Origin: Erysipelotrichaceae bacterium
GTDB taxonomy: Bacteria > Bacillota_I > Bacilli_A > RFN20 > CAG-449
DNA: 64,000 nucleotides
Reading direction: 5' to 3'
Assembly: GCA_015059045.1 (NCBI GenBank)
Contig: SVBD01000005.1
Span: 1 to 64,000 of the forward strand
Part shown: one piece after another, positions 52,746-60,276 of the stretch
Layout of the letters: the number at the start of each line of letters is the position of its first letter
Numbering within the stretch: the stretch's first letter is position 1
Notes under the pieces: generated by a model
Told to the model about the DNA's origin: nothing
The model's database searches: none
Seen by the model: the letters and a program-made list of their open reading frames with translations, nothing else
Program-made: the position numbers and the translations under genes

Positions 52746-53156
52746 ATGAGAGTTAGATATCGTGATGTAGATATTGACATACTTGGTAGAATTATGCGTG
52801 CGGAAGCTCAAGGAGAAGGCGCTTTAGGAATGAAATTAGTTGGGAATGTTGTTGTTAATAGAGTTGTATATAATTGTAAACCGTTTAAACATATAGATAC
52901 TATTTATAAAGCTGTAATGCAAAAGAAACAATTTGAAGGAGTTGAAACTCAACTATTTGTTTCTAAAGCAACTGGTAAAGAAAGAGAATTAGCTTTATCG
53001 TGTATAAAATATTGGAGAGGTCATCCGGCCACAAAAGCTTTGTATTTCCAAAATCCTGGAAAAGGAAAAAATTGTAGAATGGATTGGTATGGGGTATTTG
53101 AAGGAAGATTTAAAAATCATTGTTTTTATAATCCAGAGCAAATATGTAATTTATAA
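52746..53156 (+). CDS. CwlJ-like cell wall hydrolase
   Basis: 136-residue Hydrolase_2 (SleB/CwlJ) protein without a signal peptide. It has RIMRAEAQGEGALGMKLVGNVVVNRV in outline with the two conserved Glu (about 20 and 24), the QFEG motif, and a C-terminal RYKxHCFYNP-like RFKNHCFYNPE. The layout, length and lack of signal match CwlJ, a spore cortex-lytic enzyme, more than SleB. No gerQ or sporulation gene is in the window, so a non-spore role or lateral use is possible. AGGTGA ribosome site. Confidence 0.85.
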   Translation: MRVRYRDVDIDILGRIMRAEAQGEGALGMKLVGNVVVNRVVYNCKPFKHIDTIYKAVMQKKQFEGVETQLFVSKATGKERELALSCIKYWRGHPATKALYFQNPGKGKNCRMDWYGVFEGRFKNHCFYNPEQICNL

Positions 53157-53160
53157 AGTG

Positions 53161-53189
53161 TTGAATTATTAAAACGATAATGATATTAT
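53161..53189 (+). promoter_or_regulatory. mntP promoter with Fur/MntR-like box
   Basis: -35 TTGAAT (53161-53166), 17-base spacer, -10 TATTAT (53184-53189). GATAATGATATTAT (53176-53189) overlaps the -10 and matches the first ten bases of the Fur consensus; it contains the palindrome ATAAT-GAT-ATTAT. Confidence 0.55.
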
Positions 53190-53228
53190 TTCTTAGTAAA
53201 TTTAATAATTAAATTTATTAGGAGATTT

Positions 53229-53798
53229 ATGGAGTTTTACATAAGAAGTATTTTACTTGGCTTTGCTCTTGCTATGGATGCTTGCGCAGTTAGTATGGTT
53301 AATGGAATGAATGATACTAAAATGAAATATTACAAAGTAATTTTCGTTGCATTTTTATTTGGGCTATTTCAAGCATTGATGCCTTTAGCGGGTTATTTAG
53401 TAGGACACTTGTTTATTAGTATTATTGAACCATTTATTCCTTGGATTGCATTATTTTTATTAGCTATTATCGGTGGTAAAATGCTTTATGAAGGAATTAA
53501 ACATAAAGAAGATTGTTGCGATAAGAAAATTCAAAAATTAACATTTGGAGCGTTAATAATTCAAGCGATTGCGACTTCAATTGATGCTTTATCTGCCGGA
53601 TTAACATTTGCAAATTATACTTTAAATGAAGCTATTCTTTGCGTCTTAATAATTATGCTTATAACATTTATAGTCTGCTTAATATCTATTTATATTGGGA
53701 AAAAATTTGGTGCATGCCTTGGTAATAAAGCTGAAATATTAGGTGGCATTATCTTAATTTTTATCGGACTAGAAATATTTTTAACAGGAATTCTTTAA
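53229..53798 (+). CDS. mntP: Manganese efflux pump MntP
   Basis: 189-residue membrane protein with six helices in two related halves. The hallmark Asp motifs are present: GFALAMDACAVSM in the first half and IATSIDALSAGL in the second. A short Cys-containing loop (KEDCCDKK) follows helix 3. Exports Mn2+ when in excess. Ribosome site AGGAG. The upstream region is too short for a yybP-ykoY manganese riboswitch; a Fur/MntR-like box is there instead. Confidence 0.92.
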   Translation: MEFYIRSILLGFALAMDACAVSMVNGMNDTKMKYYKVIFVAFLFGLFQALMPLAGYLVGHLFISIIEPFIPWIALFLLAIIGGKMLYEGIKHKEDCCDKKIQKLTFGALIIQAIATSIDALSAGLTFANYTLNEAILCVLIIMLITFIVCLISIYIGKKFGACLGNKAEILGGIILIFIGLEIFLTGIL

Positions 53799-53825
53799 AA
53801 TGTAGAAATACGTTTTCTTTTTTTG
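53797..53825 (+). terminator. Terminator of mntP
   Basis: AAAATGTA (53797-53804), GAAA tetraloop, TACGTTTT (53809-53816; one G-U), then a T run. It overlaps the mntP stop codon. Confidence 0.75.
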
Positions 53826-53855
53826 TTGAATAAATACCCTATAGGGGTATATAAT
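53826..53855 (+). promoter_or_regulatory. csoR-copA promoter with CsoR operator
   Basis: -35 TTGAAT (53826-53831), 18-base spacer, -10 TATAAT (53850-53855). ATACCC (53834-53839) and GGGTAT (53845-53850) form the CsoR-type inverted repeat (TACCC..GGGGTA) inside the spacer. Confidence 0.85.
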
Positions 53856-53874
53856 AATGATAGAGGTAACATTT

Positions 53875-54171
53875 ATGGAAAACAAATGTAGTTGTCAAAG
53901 AGTAAAAAATAGAAAAGAAGAAGATAAGAAAAAACTAATAAATCGTATTAATAGATTAATTGGTCAAATGAATGGTATAAAAATCATGATAGAAAATGAT
54001 CGTTATTGCGATGATGTTTTAATTCAATTATCCGCGATAGATAAATCAATTAAAAGTTTAGCTAATGTTATTTTAGATGAGCATATTCATACATGTTTAT
54101 TAAATGATATAAAAGAAGGAAAAGAAGAATCTTTAGATGAGATAGTTGAATTATTTAGGAGATTTCAATAA
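53875..54171 (+). CDS. csoR: Copper-sensing repressor CsoR
   Basis: 98-residue helical DUF156 repressor that leaves DNA when it binds Cu(I). The copper ligands Cys45, His70 and Cys74 have the spacing of 25 and 4 seen in CsoR. There is an extra Cys pair near the N-terminus (C5, C7). The start at 53875 follows GAGGT; an upstream in-frame ATG at 53857 lies next to the -10. It shares one base with copA, and its operator lies in the promoter, so it is autoregulated. Confidence 0.93.
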   Translation: MENKCSCQRVKNRKEEDKKKLINRINRLIGQMNGIKIMIENDRYCDDVLIQLSAIDKSIKSLANVILDEHIHTCLLNDIKEGKEESLDEIVELFRRFQ

Positions 54172-56642
54172 TGAAAAAGAAGTTTATTATTGAGGGGATG
54201 ACTTGCTCTGCTTGTCAAAATCATGTCGAGTCTTCAGTTGATAAATTAGAAGGAGTAAATTTTTGTAATGTAAATTTATTAACTAACTCAATGGAAGTTG
54301 AATATGATGAAGCAATTTTAAATTCACAAGATATTGAAAAATGTGTTTTTAAAGCAGGGTATTTGGCTAAAGAGTTTAAAAAAGAAGAATTATTAAATAA
54401 AAAAGATAATAAACTTAAAGAATTAATTATTAGTTTCATTATTCTTTTAGTTTTAATGTATGTATCAATGGGACATATGTTTTCTTTTCCACTCCCTTCA
54501 TTTTTAAGTGGAATTGATAATAGTGTTTATTTTGCTCTTGTTCAATTTATTTTAGCGGCAATTATTATTTTTATTTATAGAAGATATTATATTTCCGGCT
54601 TTAAAAAGTTGATAAAAAAAGCACCTAATATGGATACTTTGATTTCACTAGGATCTTTTGCTTCTTTGATTTATGGAATAATTGCTATTGTGATGATGAT
54701 AGTAGGATTAGAATCTAACGATTTAGAAATGGTGGAAAGATATTATCATAATTTATATTTTGAATCTGCTGCAATGATTTTAGTGCTCGTTAGTTTAGGA
54801 AAATATTTTGAATCATTATCAAAAAAGAAAACTACTAATGCAATTTCTAAATTAATAGATTTATCACCAAAAGTTGCTTTTGTAGAAATAAATGGCGAAG
54901 TAATTAGAACACCAATAGATGAAGTAAATGTAAATGATATTGTTATTGTAAAAAAAGGCGATTTAGTTCCTGTTGATGGAATAATTATTGAAGGAAGTTG
55001 TTCTTTAGATCAAGCGAATATAACAGGAGAAAGTATTCCTGTATTAAAAGGAGTAAACGAAGAAGTATTTAGTTCTTCAATTAATACAGCAGGATTTATT
55101 AAAGTTAGAGCAACTAAAGTTGGAGAAGATTCTTCAATTAATAACATTATTAAATTAGTGGAAGAAGCAAGTAATTCTAAAGCTCCTATTTCAAAATTGA
55201 GTGATAAGATATCTGGAATTTTTGTTCCTGTAATAATAAGTTTATCGATTTTTACTTTAATCATCCATTTATTAATAAGTAAAAATTTTGAATTAAGTTT
55301 TAATTTTGCAATATCAATTTTAGTAATTGCTTGTCCTTGCGCCCTAGGTTTAGCCACTCCGGTTGCTATTATGGTAGGTACTGGTAAAGGAGCAGAAAAT
55401 GGTTTATTAATTAAAAATGCTGAAATACTAGAAAAAGCACATTTAATTAAAACAATTGTTTTAGATAAAACAGGGACAATAACTGAAGGTAAACCTAAAG
55501 TAGTAGAATTTATTTCTTTAGTTGATAATTTGCTAGATATTGTTTATTCGTTTGAAAATTTATCAGAACATCCATTAGCGAAAGCTATTGTTACATATTG
55601 TAAAGATAATAACGCGAAATTATTCGAGGTAGATGAATATGAATCTATTGATGGAGTAGGCTTAAAAGGAAAATATGGAAAGGATATTTATTACTTAGGT
55701 AATAAAAGAGTAGTAGATTTATTAGACAAAGATAATAAAGAGATTTATTTAAAACTAGATGAATTTGCTAAGGTAGGAAATACTCCTTTATTAATTTATA
55801 AAAATAATAAATTAGCTGGATATATTCTTGTAAAAGATCAAATTAAAGAAAATTCTAAAGCTGCAATTAAGAAATTAATAGATATGGGCATTAATGTTGT
55901 AATGCTAACTGGCGACAATAAAGTTATTGCTGAAGGAATCGCTAAAGAAGTTGGTATAACTAATGTTTATAGTGAAGTTTATCCTCAAGATAAGCAAAGA
56001 ATTATTACTTCTTTAAAAAAGGATGATAAGCATTTAGTTAGTATGGTTGGTGATGGGGTAAATGATGCTCTAGCGCTTACTTCTAGTGATTTAGGAATTG
56101 CAATTGGAGCAGGTAGTGACATCGCCTTAGAATCTAGTGATATTGTTTTATTAAGAAGTGATTTATTAGATGTGAGTAATGTTATTAGGTTAAGTAAAAG
56201 AGTATTAAATACTATTAAAGGTAATTTATTCTGGGCATTCTTTTACAACGTTATTGGAATTGTTCTTGCTTCAGGATTATTATATTATTCGCTTGGAATT
56301 AAATTAACTCCAATGATTGGTGCATTGGCTATGAGTTTCTCAAGTGTATTTGTAGTAATAAATGCATTAACAATAAATTTATTTAAAGTAGATAAAAATC
56401 AATTGAATGAAATGAAAGAGGAGAAAATTAATATGGAAAAGATAGTAGTATTAAATGTTGAAGGAATGATGTGTCCACATTGTAAAAAAAGAGTAGAAGA
56501 TACTATTTCTACTTTTGAAAATGTAATTAATGTAGAAGCTTCATTAGAAAAAAATAATGTAACAATTACATATCAAAATGAATTAAATATTGAAAATGTA
56601 ATTGAAAAAGTATCTTCACAAGGTTATCCATGTAAATACTAA
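54171..56642 (+). CDS. copA: Copper-exporting P1B-type ATPase with C-terminal CopZ-like domain
   Basis: 823 residues. N-terminal metal-binding HMA domain (MTCSAC, Cys12 and Cys15), membrane helices, actuator TGES, the CPC ion site (Cys388-Cys390), phosphorylation site DKTGT (Asp432), HPLA in the nucleotide domain, and GDGVNDA. Unusually, a second HMA domain with CPHC (Cys768, Cys771) follows the last membrane helix, at 755-823. It begins with its own Met and ribosome site (see separate entry). Exports Cu(I); controlled by CsoR. Confidence 0.95.
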   Translation: MKKKFIIEGMTCSACQNHVESSVDKLEGVNFCNVNLLTNSMEVEYDEAILNSQDIEKCVFKAGYLAKEFKKEELLNKKDNKLKELIISFIILLVLMYVSMGHMFSFPLPSFLSGIDNSVYFALVQFILAAIIIFIYRRYYISGFKKLIKKAPNMDTLISLGSFASLIYGIIAIVMMIVGLESNDLEMVERYYHNLYFESAAMILVLVSLGKYFESLSKKKTTNAISKLIDLSPKVAFVEINGEVIRTPIDEVNVNDIVIVKKGDLVPVDGIIIEGSCSLDQANITGESIPVLKGVNEEVFSSSINTAGFIKVRATKVGEDSSINNIIKLVEEASNSKAPISKLSDKISGIFVPVIISLSIFTLIIHLLISKNFELSFNFAISILVIACPCALGLATPVAIMVGTGKGAENGLLIKNAEILEKAHLIKTIVLDKTGTITEGKPKVVEFISLVDNLLDIVYSFENLSEHPLAKAIVTYCKDNNAKLFEVDEYESIDGVGLKGKYGKDIYYLGNKRVVDLLDKDNKEIYLKLDEFAKVGNTPLLIYKNNKLAGYILVKDQIKENSKAAIKKLIDMGINVVMLTGDNKVIAEGIAKEVGITNVYSEVYPQDKQRIITSLKKDDKHLVSMVGDGVNDALALTSSDLGIAIGAGSDIALESSDIVLLRSDLLDVSNVIRLSKRVLNTIKGNLFWAFFYNVIGIVLASGLLYYSLGIKLTPMIGALAMSFSSVFVVINALTINLFKVDKNQLNEMKEEKINMEKIVVLNVEGMMCPHCKKRVEDTISTFENVINVEASLEKNNVTITYQNELNIENVIEKVSSQGYPCKY
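56433..56642 (+). CDS. copZ: Predicted internally initiated CopZ-like copper chaperone
   Basis: In-frame ATG at 56433 (Met755 of CopA) is preceded by AGAGGAG (GAGGAG at 56418-56423) with a nine-base gap, a better ribosome site than most genes here. Translation from it gives a complete 69-residue HMA domain (VEGMMCPHC) equal in size to free CopZ. So one gene may give both a transporter and a soluble chaperone. The alternative is a recent copA-copZ fusion with a leftover ribosome site. Inference from sequence only. Confidence 0.6.
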   Translation: MEKIVVLNVEGMMCPHCKKRVEDTISTFENVINVEASLEKNNVTITYQNELNIENVIEKVSSQGYPCKY

Positions 56643-56698
56643 TTACTATAGAAATGAATTAAGTAATAATTTATAATAAATTATGAAAGTAGGTAAAA

Positions 56699-57685
56699 AT
56701 GATTTATTTAGTCTATGGAGAGCAGTTTCCTCTTGTTAGTAAGAGAGTAAAAAAATTAATAACATCAATTCTTCCAGATGGGATTGATGAATTTAATTAT
56801 GTTCGATTTAATGCAAAAGAAGTAACTGTTCAAGAAATAGCTTATGAATGTAGTTTACTTCCTTTTGGCGATAGAAAAGTTATTAGAGTTGATAATCCTT
56901 ATTTTTTAGGTAGCATTAAAGAAAGAATATCAATTGAAAAGGATCAAGAATATAAAGAATTGGTTAAATATATTGAAAACCCTAATGATATGGTTGATAT
57001 TATTTTCGTCTTGGAAAGTAAAAGTGTTAATAAGAAAAATGAAATTTATAAACTAATTGAAAAACATGGTAAAGTTCTTTTTGAAGAAGGTTTATCATTA
57101 GATACATTAAGTCAAACAGGAAGAATATATTTCCAAAGAAAAGGTGTTGATATTTCAGAGGAAGCTTTAAAACTACTACTTGAAAGAACTGGGGATAATG
57201 TATCTTTATTTATTCAAGAAGCGGATAAATTAGCTTTATATAAAAAGACTATTGGAGTTGACGAAGTTCATGAAATGGTACCAATTCCATTAGAGCAAAA
57301 CGCATTCATCATTTGCGATTCATTAATTACAAATCAAATTAATAAAGCTATTAAGACATATAGAGATTTATTAATTTTAAAAGAAGAACCAGTTAGATTA
57401 GTTGCCCTTTTAGCAACTCAGTTTAGATTGTATGCACAAATTAGTTATTTGTATTCAATTGAAAAAAACAACCAAGAAGATATTGCTACTCTATTAAAAA
57501 TTCACCCATATAGAGTGAAATTAATGTGCAGAAATTTAGTTAGGATTAGTTATTTTCAATTGCTAAATGTAATTGAAAATTTATATCAATTGGATTCTAA
57601 AATTAAATCGATGGAAATTGATCCAATTATTGGCTTAGAACTATTCTTAGTCAATTTTAATAACGTTAGAGAAAAGAAAGATTAA
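56699..57685 (+). CDS. holA: DNA polymerase III subunit delta
   Basis: Clamp-loader subunit that opens the beta sliding clamp. 328 residues with IYLVYGEQFPL at the start, the LLPFGDRKVIRVDNPYFL segment (in outline) containing the clamp-binding region, and the C-terminal collar domain (EEPVRLVALLATQFRLYAQI). The family is divergent but this layout is typical of Bacilli. The gene lies before truB, with an AGGT ribosome site. Confidence 0.88.
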   Translation: MIYLVYGEQFPLVSKRVKKLITSILPDGIDEFNYVRFNAKEVTVQEIAYECSLLPFGDRKVIRVDNPYFLGSIKERISIEKDQEYKELVKYIENPNDMVDIIFVLESKSVNKKNEIYKLIEKHGKVLFEEGLSLDTLSQTGRIYFQRKGVDISEEALKLLLERTGDNVSLFIQEADKLALYKKTIGVDEVHEMVPIPLEQNAFIICDSLITNQINKAIKTYRDLLILKEEPVRLVALLATQFRLYAQISYLYSIEKNNQEDIATLLKIHPYRVKLMCRNLVRISYFQLLNVIENLYQLDSKIKSMEIDPIIGLELFLVNFNNVREKKD

Positions 57686-57687
57686 TT

Positions 57688-58536
57688 ATGGATGGTATTT
57701 TATTAGTTAACAAACCAATTGGAATGACATCAAGAGATGTAGTTAACATTTTGATGAAGAAATTTAACACTCGCAAAATGGGACATACAGGTACTCTTGA
57801 TCCTTTTGCTAGTGGTTTAATGATTGTTACCATTAATAATGGAACGAAGATTTCTTCCTATATGGAAGACTTAGATAAAGAATATATTGCCGAATTAAAG
57901 CTAGGACAAAAAACTTCAACATTAGATTTAGATGGAGAAGTTTTAGAAGAAAAAGAAGTTATTTTGCCTTTAGATAGAAATGTAATATTAAAGTCTTTTT
58001 CTAAATTTGTTGGTGACATTAAACAAGTTCCTCCAATGTATTCTGCAATAAAAATTAATGGTGAAGAGTTATATAAAAAAGCAAGAAGAGGAGAAGTTGT
58101 TGAAAGAAAAGAAAGAGATGTTCATATTAGTAATATCGATTTATTAAGTGTTACTAAGGAAAAAATACTTTTTAAGGTAGTTTGCTCCAAAGGAACATAT
58201 ATTAGAACTCTTGGAGAGGATATTGCTTCAACTTTATCTTATCCAGGACATTTAACTATGTTAACTAGAACTAAAGTTGGTAGATATTCTATTAATGAAA
58301 GCAAAACAATTGAAGAATTAAGTCATAGTGATATTATTCCAATTTCAGATGCATTATCTCATTTACCTTGTATTGTTGTTGATGAAAATATTGAAACTAA
58401 AGTTAAAAATGGTGTTAAGTTAAGATTGAATGGACACACTTTATATTTTATTAAGAATAAAGATAATCAACCTCTAGCGATTTATCAAAGAAGAGATGAT
58501 GGTTATTATTACTGTTTAAGAGGATTGTGGTCATGA
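57688..58536 (+). CDS. truB: tRNA pseudouridine(55) synthase
   Basis: Makes pseudouridine 55 in the T loop of tRNAs. 282 residues with GILLVNKPIGMTS, KMGHTGTLDPFASG containing catalytic Asp38, MYSAIKING, and CSKGTYIRTLGEDIA. The C-terminal domain is of the short Bacilli type. Starts two bases after holA and overlaps ribF by four bases (ATGA); truB-ribF-rpsO is a classic order. Confidence 0.96.
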   Translation: MDGILLVNKPIGMTSRDVVNILMKKFNTRKMGHTGTLDPFASGLMIVTINNGTKISSYMEDLDKEYIAELKLGQKTSTLDLDGEVLEEKEVILPLDRNVILKSFSKFVGDIKQVPPMYSAIKINGEELYKKARRGEVVERKERDVHISNIDLLSVTKEKILFKVVCSKGTYIRTLGEDIASTLSYPGHLTMLTRTKVGRYSINESKTIEELSHSDIIPISDALSHLPCIVVDENIETKVKNGVKLRLNGHTLYFIKNKDNQPLAIYQRRDDGYYYCLRGLWS

Positions 58537-59441
58537 AAGTAGTATATATAGATTCACTAAGTAAGTTTGATACATATCCACCTTTAACTATGTGTTTAGG
58601 TTTTTTTGATGCGCTCCATGAAGGACATTTAGCTTTAATAAAAAAAGCTAAAGAAAGAAATGAAAAGGTTGGAGTATTAACTTTTTCTTCTTCTCCTAGA
58701 ACTTTACTTTTTAACAAGGAAGAAGAAATAATTAATACTATTGAAATGAAAGAAGAAATTCTTGCTTCTTATGGAGTTGATTATTTATTTGTTTTAAATT
58801 TATCATGGGATATTTTAAATTTAGATAAAGAAGAATTTATCGAAAAGATTTTAATTAAATTAAATGTAAAAAACATCGTATGTGGTTTTGATTATTCGTT
58901 TGGAAAAAAAGGACAAGGAAAACCAAGTGATTTAATTAATTCTAATTTGTTTAATGTTGATATTATTGATCAAGTTATAAATGCTAAGAATGAAAAAATT
59001 TCTTCAACACTTATCCATTCTTTAATTAAAGAAGGGAAAGTAGAAGAGGCAAATATTTATTTGACAAGAATATATAAAATTAAAGGAAGAGTGAATCATG
59101 GTTTTAAAGTGGGTAGAACTATTAGTTTTAAAACTGCAAATGTTGAATTAACTGATAACTTTAATTTACCAAAAAACGGGGTATATGCAACAAAGGTAAT
59201 AATTGATAATAAAGAATATTTATCAATGACAAATGTTGGAGTTCATCCAACAATTAATAAGCTAGATAAACCTTTAATTGAAACTTATATTTTCGATTTT
59301 AATGATGATATTTATTCCAAAAATATCGATGTTAAATTCTATAAAATGATTAGAGAAGAAATAAAATTTGCTTCAATTGAAGAATTAAAAAATCAACTTT
59401 TAAAAGATGAAATAATTGTTAAGAATTATTTTAATAGTTAA
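58533..59441 (+). CDS. ribF: Bifunctional riboflavin kinase/FAD synthetase
   Basis: Makes FMN and then FAD from riboflavin. 302 residues: N-terminal nucleotidyltransferase domain with LGFFDALHEGHLALI (the GxFDxxHxGH signature) and a C-terminal flavokinase domain with GRTISFKTANVEL (the PTAN-like motif, here KTAN) and GVYATKVI. ATG at 58533 overlaps the truB stop; an in-frame GTG at 58527 is less likely. Confidence 0.93.
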   Translation: MKVVYIDSLSKFDTYPPLTMCLGFFDALHEGHLALIKKAKERNEKVGVLTFSSSPRTLLFNKEEEIINTIEMKEEILASYGVDYLFVLNLSWDILNLDKEEFIEKILIKLNVKNIVCGFDYSFGKKGQGKPSDLINSNLFNVDIIDQVINAKNEKISSTLIHSLIKEGKVEEANIYLTRIYKIKGRVNHGFKVGRTISFKTANVELTDNFNLPKNGVYATKVIIDNKEYLSMTNVGVHPTINKLDKPLIETYIFDFNDDIYSKNIDVKFYKMIREEIKFASIEELKNQLLKDEIIVKNYFNS

Positions 59442-59451
59442 TTAAAAAAAC

Positions 59452-59480
59452 TTGAATAGCGTTAGCAATAATGTTATATT
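59452..59480 (+). promoter_or_regulatory. rpsO promoter
   Basis: -35 TTGAAT (59452-59457), 17-base spacer, -10 TATATT (59475-59480). Confidence 0.75.
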
Positions 59481-59485
59481 ATTAG

Positions 59486-59567
59486 AGCGACTTGTTCTTG
59501 GTCAAGCGAGTCTCCACCGCTTTACTAGGTATAAGTTAAGAAAAACTTAATATAGGAGGATAAACAA
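59486..59567 (+). promoter_or_regulatory. Candidate S15 autoregulatory leader
   Basis: GC-richer 80-nt 5' UTR. AGCG (59486-59489) can pair with CGCT (59518-59521) enclosing a CTTG/CAAG hairpin (59491-59494 with 59503-59506), followed by a TAAGTT/AACTTA hairpin (59532-59549) right before the AGGAGG site. It is in the position of the S15 feedback leaders known from Bacillota. Confidence 0.5.
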
Positions 59568-59837
59568 ATGGCATTAAGTAAAGAAGTAAAAGCACAAATC
59601 GTTGCAAAATATGGTGTTAACGAACACGATACAGGTTCTACAAAAGTTCAAATCGCTTTATTAACACAACAAATTAACGATTTAACAGCTCACTTAAAAG
59701 CTAACAAACACGACAACTCTTCTCGTAGAGGATTATTCGTTCTTGTTGGTAAAAGAAGAGGACTTCTAGATTATTTAGCAAGAAATAATCACGAAGAATA
59801 CGTTGCTTTAATTAAAGAATTAGGCGTACGTAAATAA
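59568..59837 (+). CDS. rpsO: 30S ribosomal protein S15
   Basis: Binds the three-way junction of the 16S rRNA central domain. 89 residues, normal length, with the family core HDTGSTKVQIALLTQQINDL, HLKANKHDNSSRRGLFVLVG and KRRGLLDYLA. Own promoter, structured leader and terminator. Confidence 0.97.
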   Translation: MALSKEVKAQIVAKYGVNEHDTGSTKVQIALLTQQINDLTAHLKANKHDNSSRRGLFVLVGKRRGLLDYLARNNHEEYVALIKELGVRK

Positions 59838-59852
59838 GTTAACTTGTAAATT

Positions 59853-59884
59853 AAAGAGATTACAAAATGTAATCTCTTTTTTTG
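59853..59884 (+). terminator. Terminator of rpsO
   Basis: AAAGAGATTACA (59853-59864) pairs with TGTAATCTCTTT (59868-59879), loop AAA, T run. Confidence 0.9.
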
Positions 59885-59920
59885 TTAATTAATAAGATAT
59901 ATAATATAAAGAAGAAGGAT

Positions 59921-59997
59921 GCGCTAATAGCTCAACTGGATAGAGTACTAGACTTCGAATCTAGGGGTTGTGGGTTCGACTCCTACTTGGCGCGCCA
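59921..59997 (+). tRNA. tRNA-Arg (TCG)
   Basis: 77 nt with encoded CCA (59995-59997). Acceptor stem GCGCTAA (59921-59927) with TTGGCGC (59987-59993; one G-U). Anticodon stem CTAGA/TCTAG around loop CTTCGAA gives anticodon TCG, reading CGA/CGN arginine codons. T arm GGTTCGACTCC. Confidence 0.97.
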
Positions 59998-60008
59998 TTA
60001 GTATATTT

Positions 60009-60035
60009 AGGTCCATATTATTGGATCTTTTTTTA
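60009..60035 (+). terminator. Terminator after tRNA-Arg
   Basis: AGGTCCA (60009-60015) pairs with TGGATCT (60022-60028; one G-U), followed by seven T. Confidence 0.8.
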
Positions 60036-60072
60036 TAAAAACCAACTTAAAGAAAATTTTTGAAAATAATTC

Positions 60073-60100
60073 TTTACAAGTAGAAAATAAATGCTATAAT
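60073..60100 (+). promoter_or_regulatory. Promoter of the uracil-permease-like gene
   Basis: -35 TTTACA (60073-60078), 16-base spacer, -10 TATAAT (60095-60100). Confidence 0.75.
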
Positions 60101-60133
60101 AATCAAGGATAAAAATTTAAAGGGGGTAGTAAA

Positions 60134-60214
60134 ATGAGCATTAATAAGACAATCATCATTAAAGAAACTATCCAAAATGAATTTTTATTTTCATTTCTAT
60201 TTTTAATTTCTTAG
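60134..60214 (+). CDS. 26-residue leader peptide
   Basis: Small reading frame with a strong ribosome site (AAAGGGGGTAG, about eight bases before ATG). It ends with TAG at 60212-60214, two bases of which are the first bases of the terminator stem. The second half is Phe/Leu-rich (NEFLFSFLFLIS) and its codons form a U-rich RNA stretch (about 60180-60212). It ends before the permease gene and probably acts in attenuation rather than as a protein. Confidence 0.65.
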   Translation: MSINKTIIIKETIQNEFLFSFLFLIS

Positions 60215-60247
60215 ACTTGTTATCTATTGGTGACAAGTCTTTTTTTT
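60213..60247 (+). terminator. Leader terminator (attenuator) before the permease gene
   Basis: AGACTTGT (60213-60220) pairs with ACAAGTCT (60233-60240), 12-base loop, then seven T. It lies within the 5' UTR, 37 bases before the permease start. Confidence 0.85.
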
Positions 60248-60276
60248 GGGAATAGAAAAGATTATAGGAGGGGTAT

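Noticed and set aside
59452-59472. cre-like sequence (GAATAGCGTTAGCA) at the rpsO promoter
   Set aside because: The spacing of the TG and AA to the central CG is off by one compared with the cre consensus, and a CcpA site on rpsO is not expected.
60107-60247. PyrR attenuator or purine riboswitch before the permease gene
   Set aside because: I saw no PyrR anti-antiterminator loop consensus and no purine-riboswitch core; the short frame and single terminator explain the region better.
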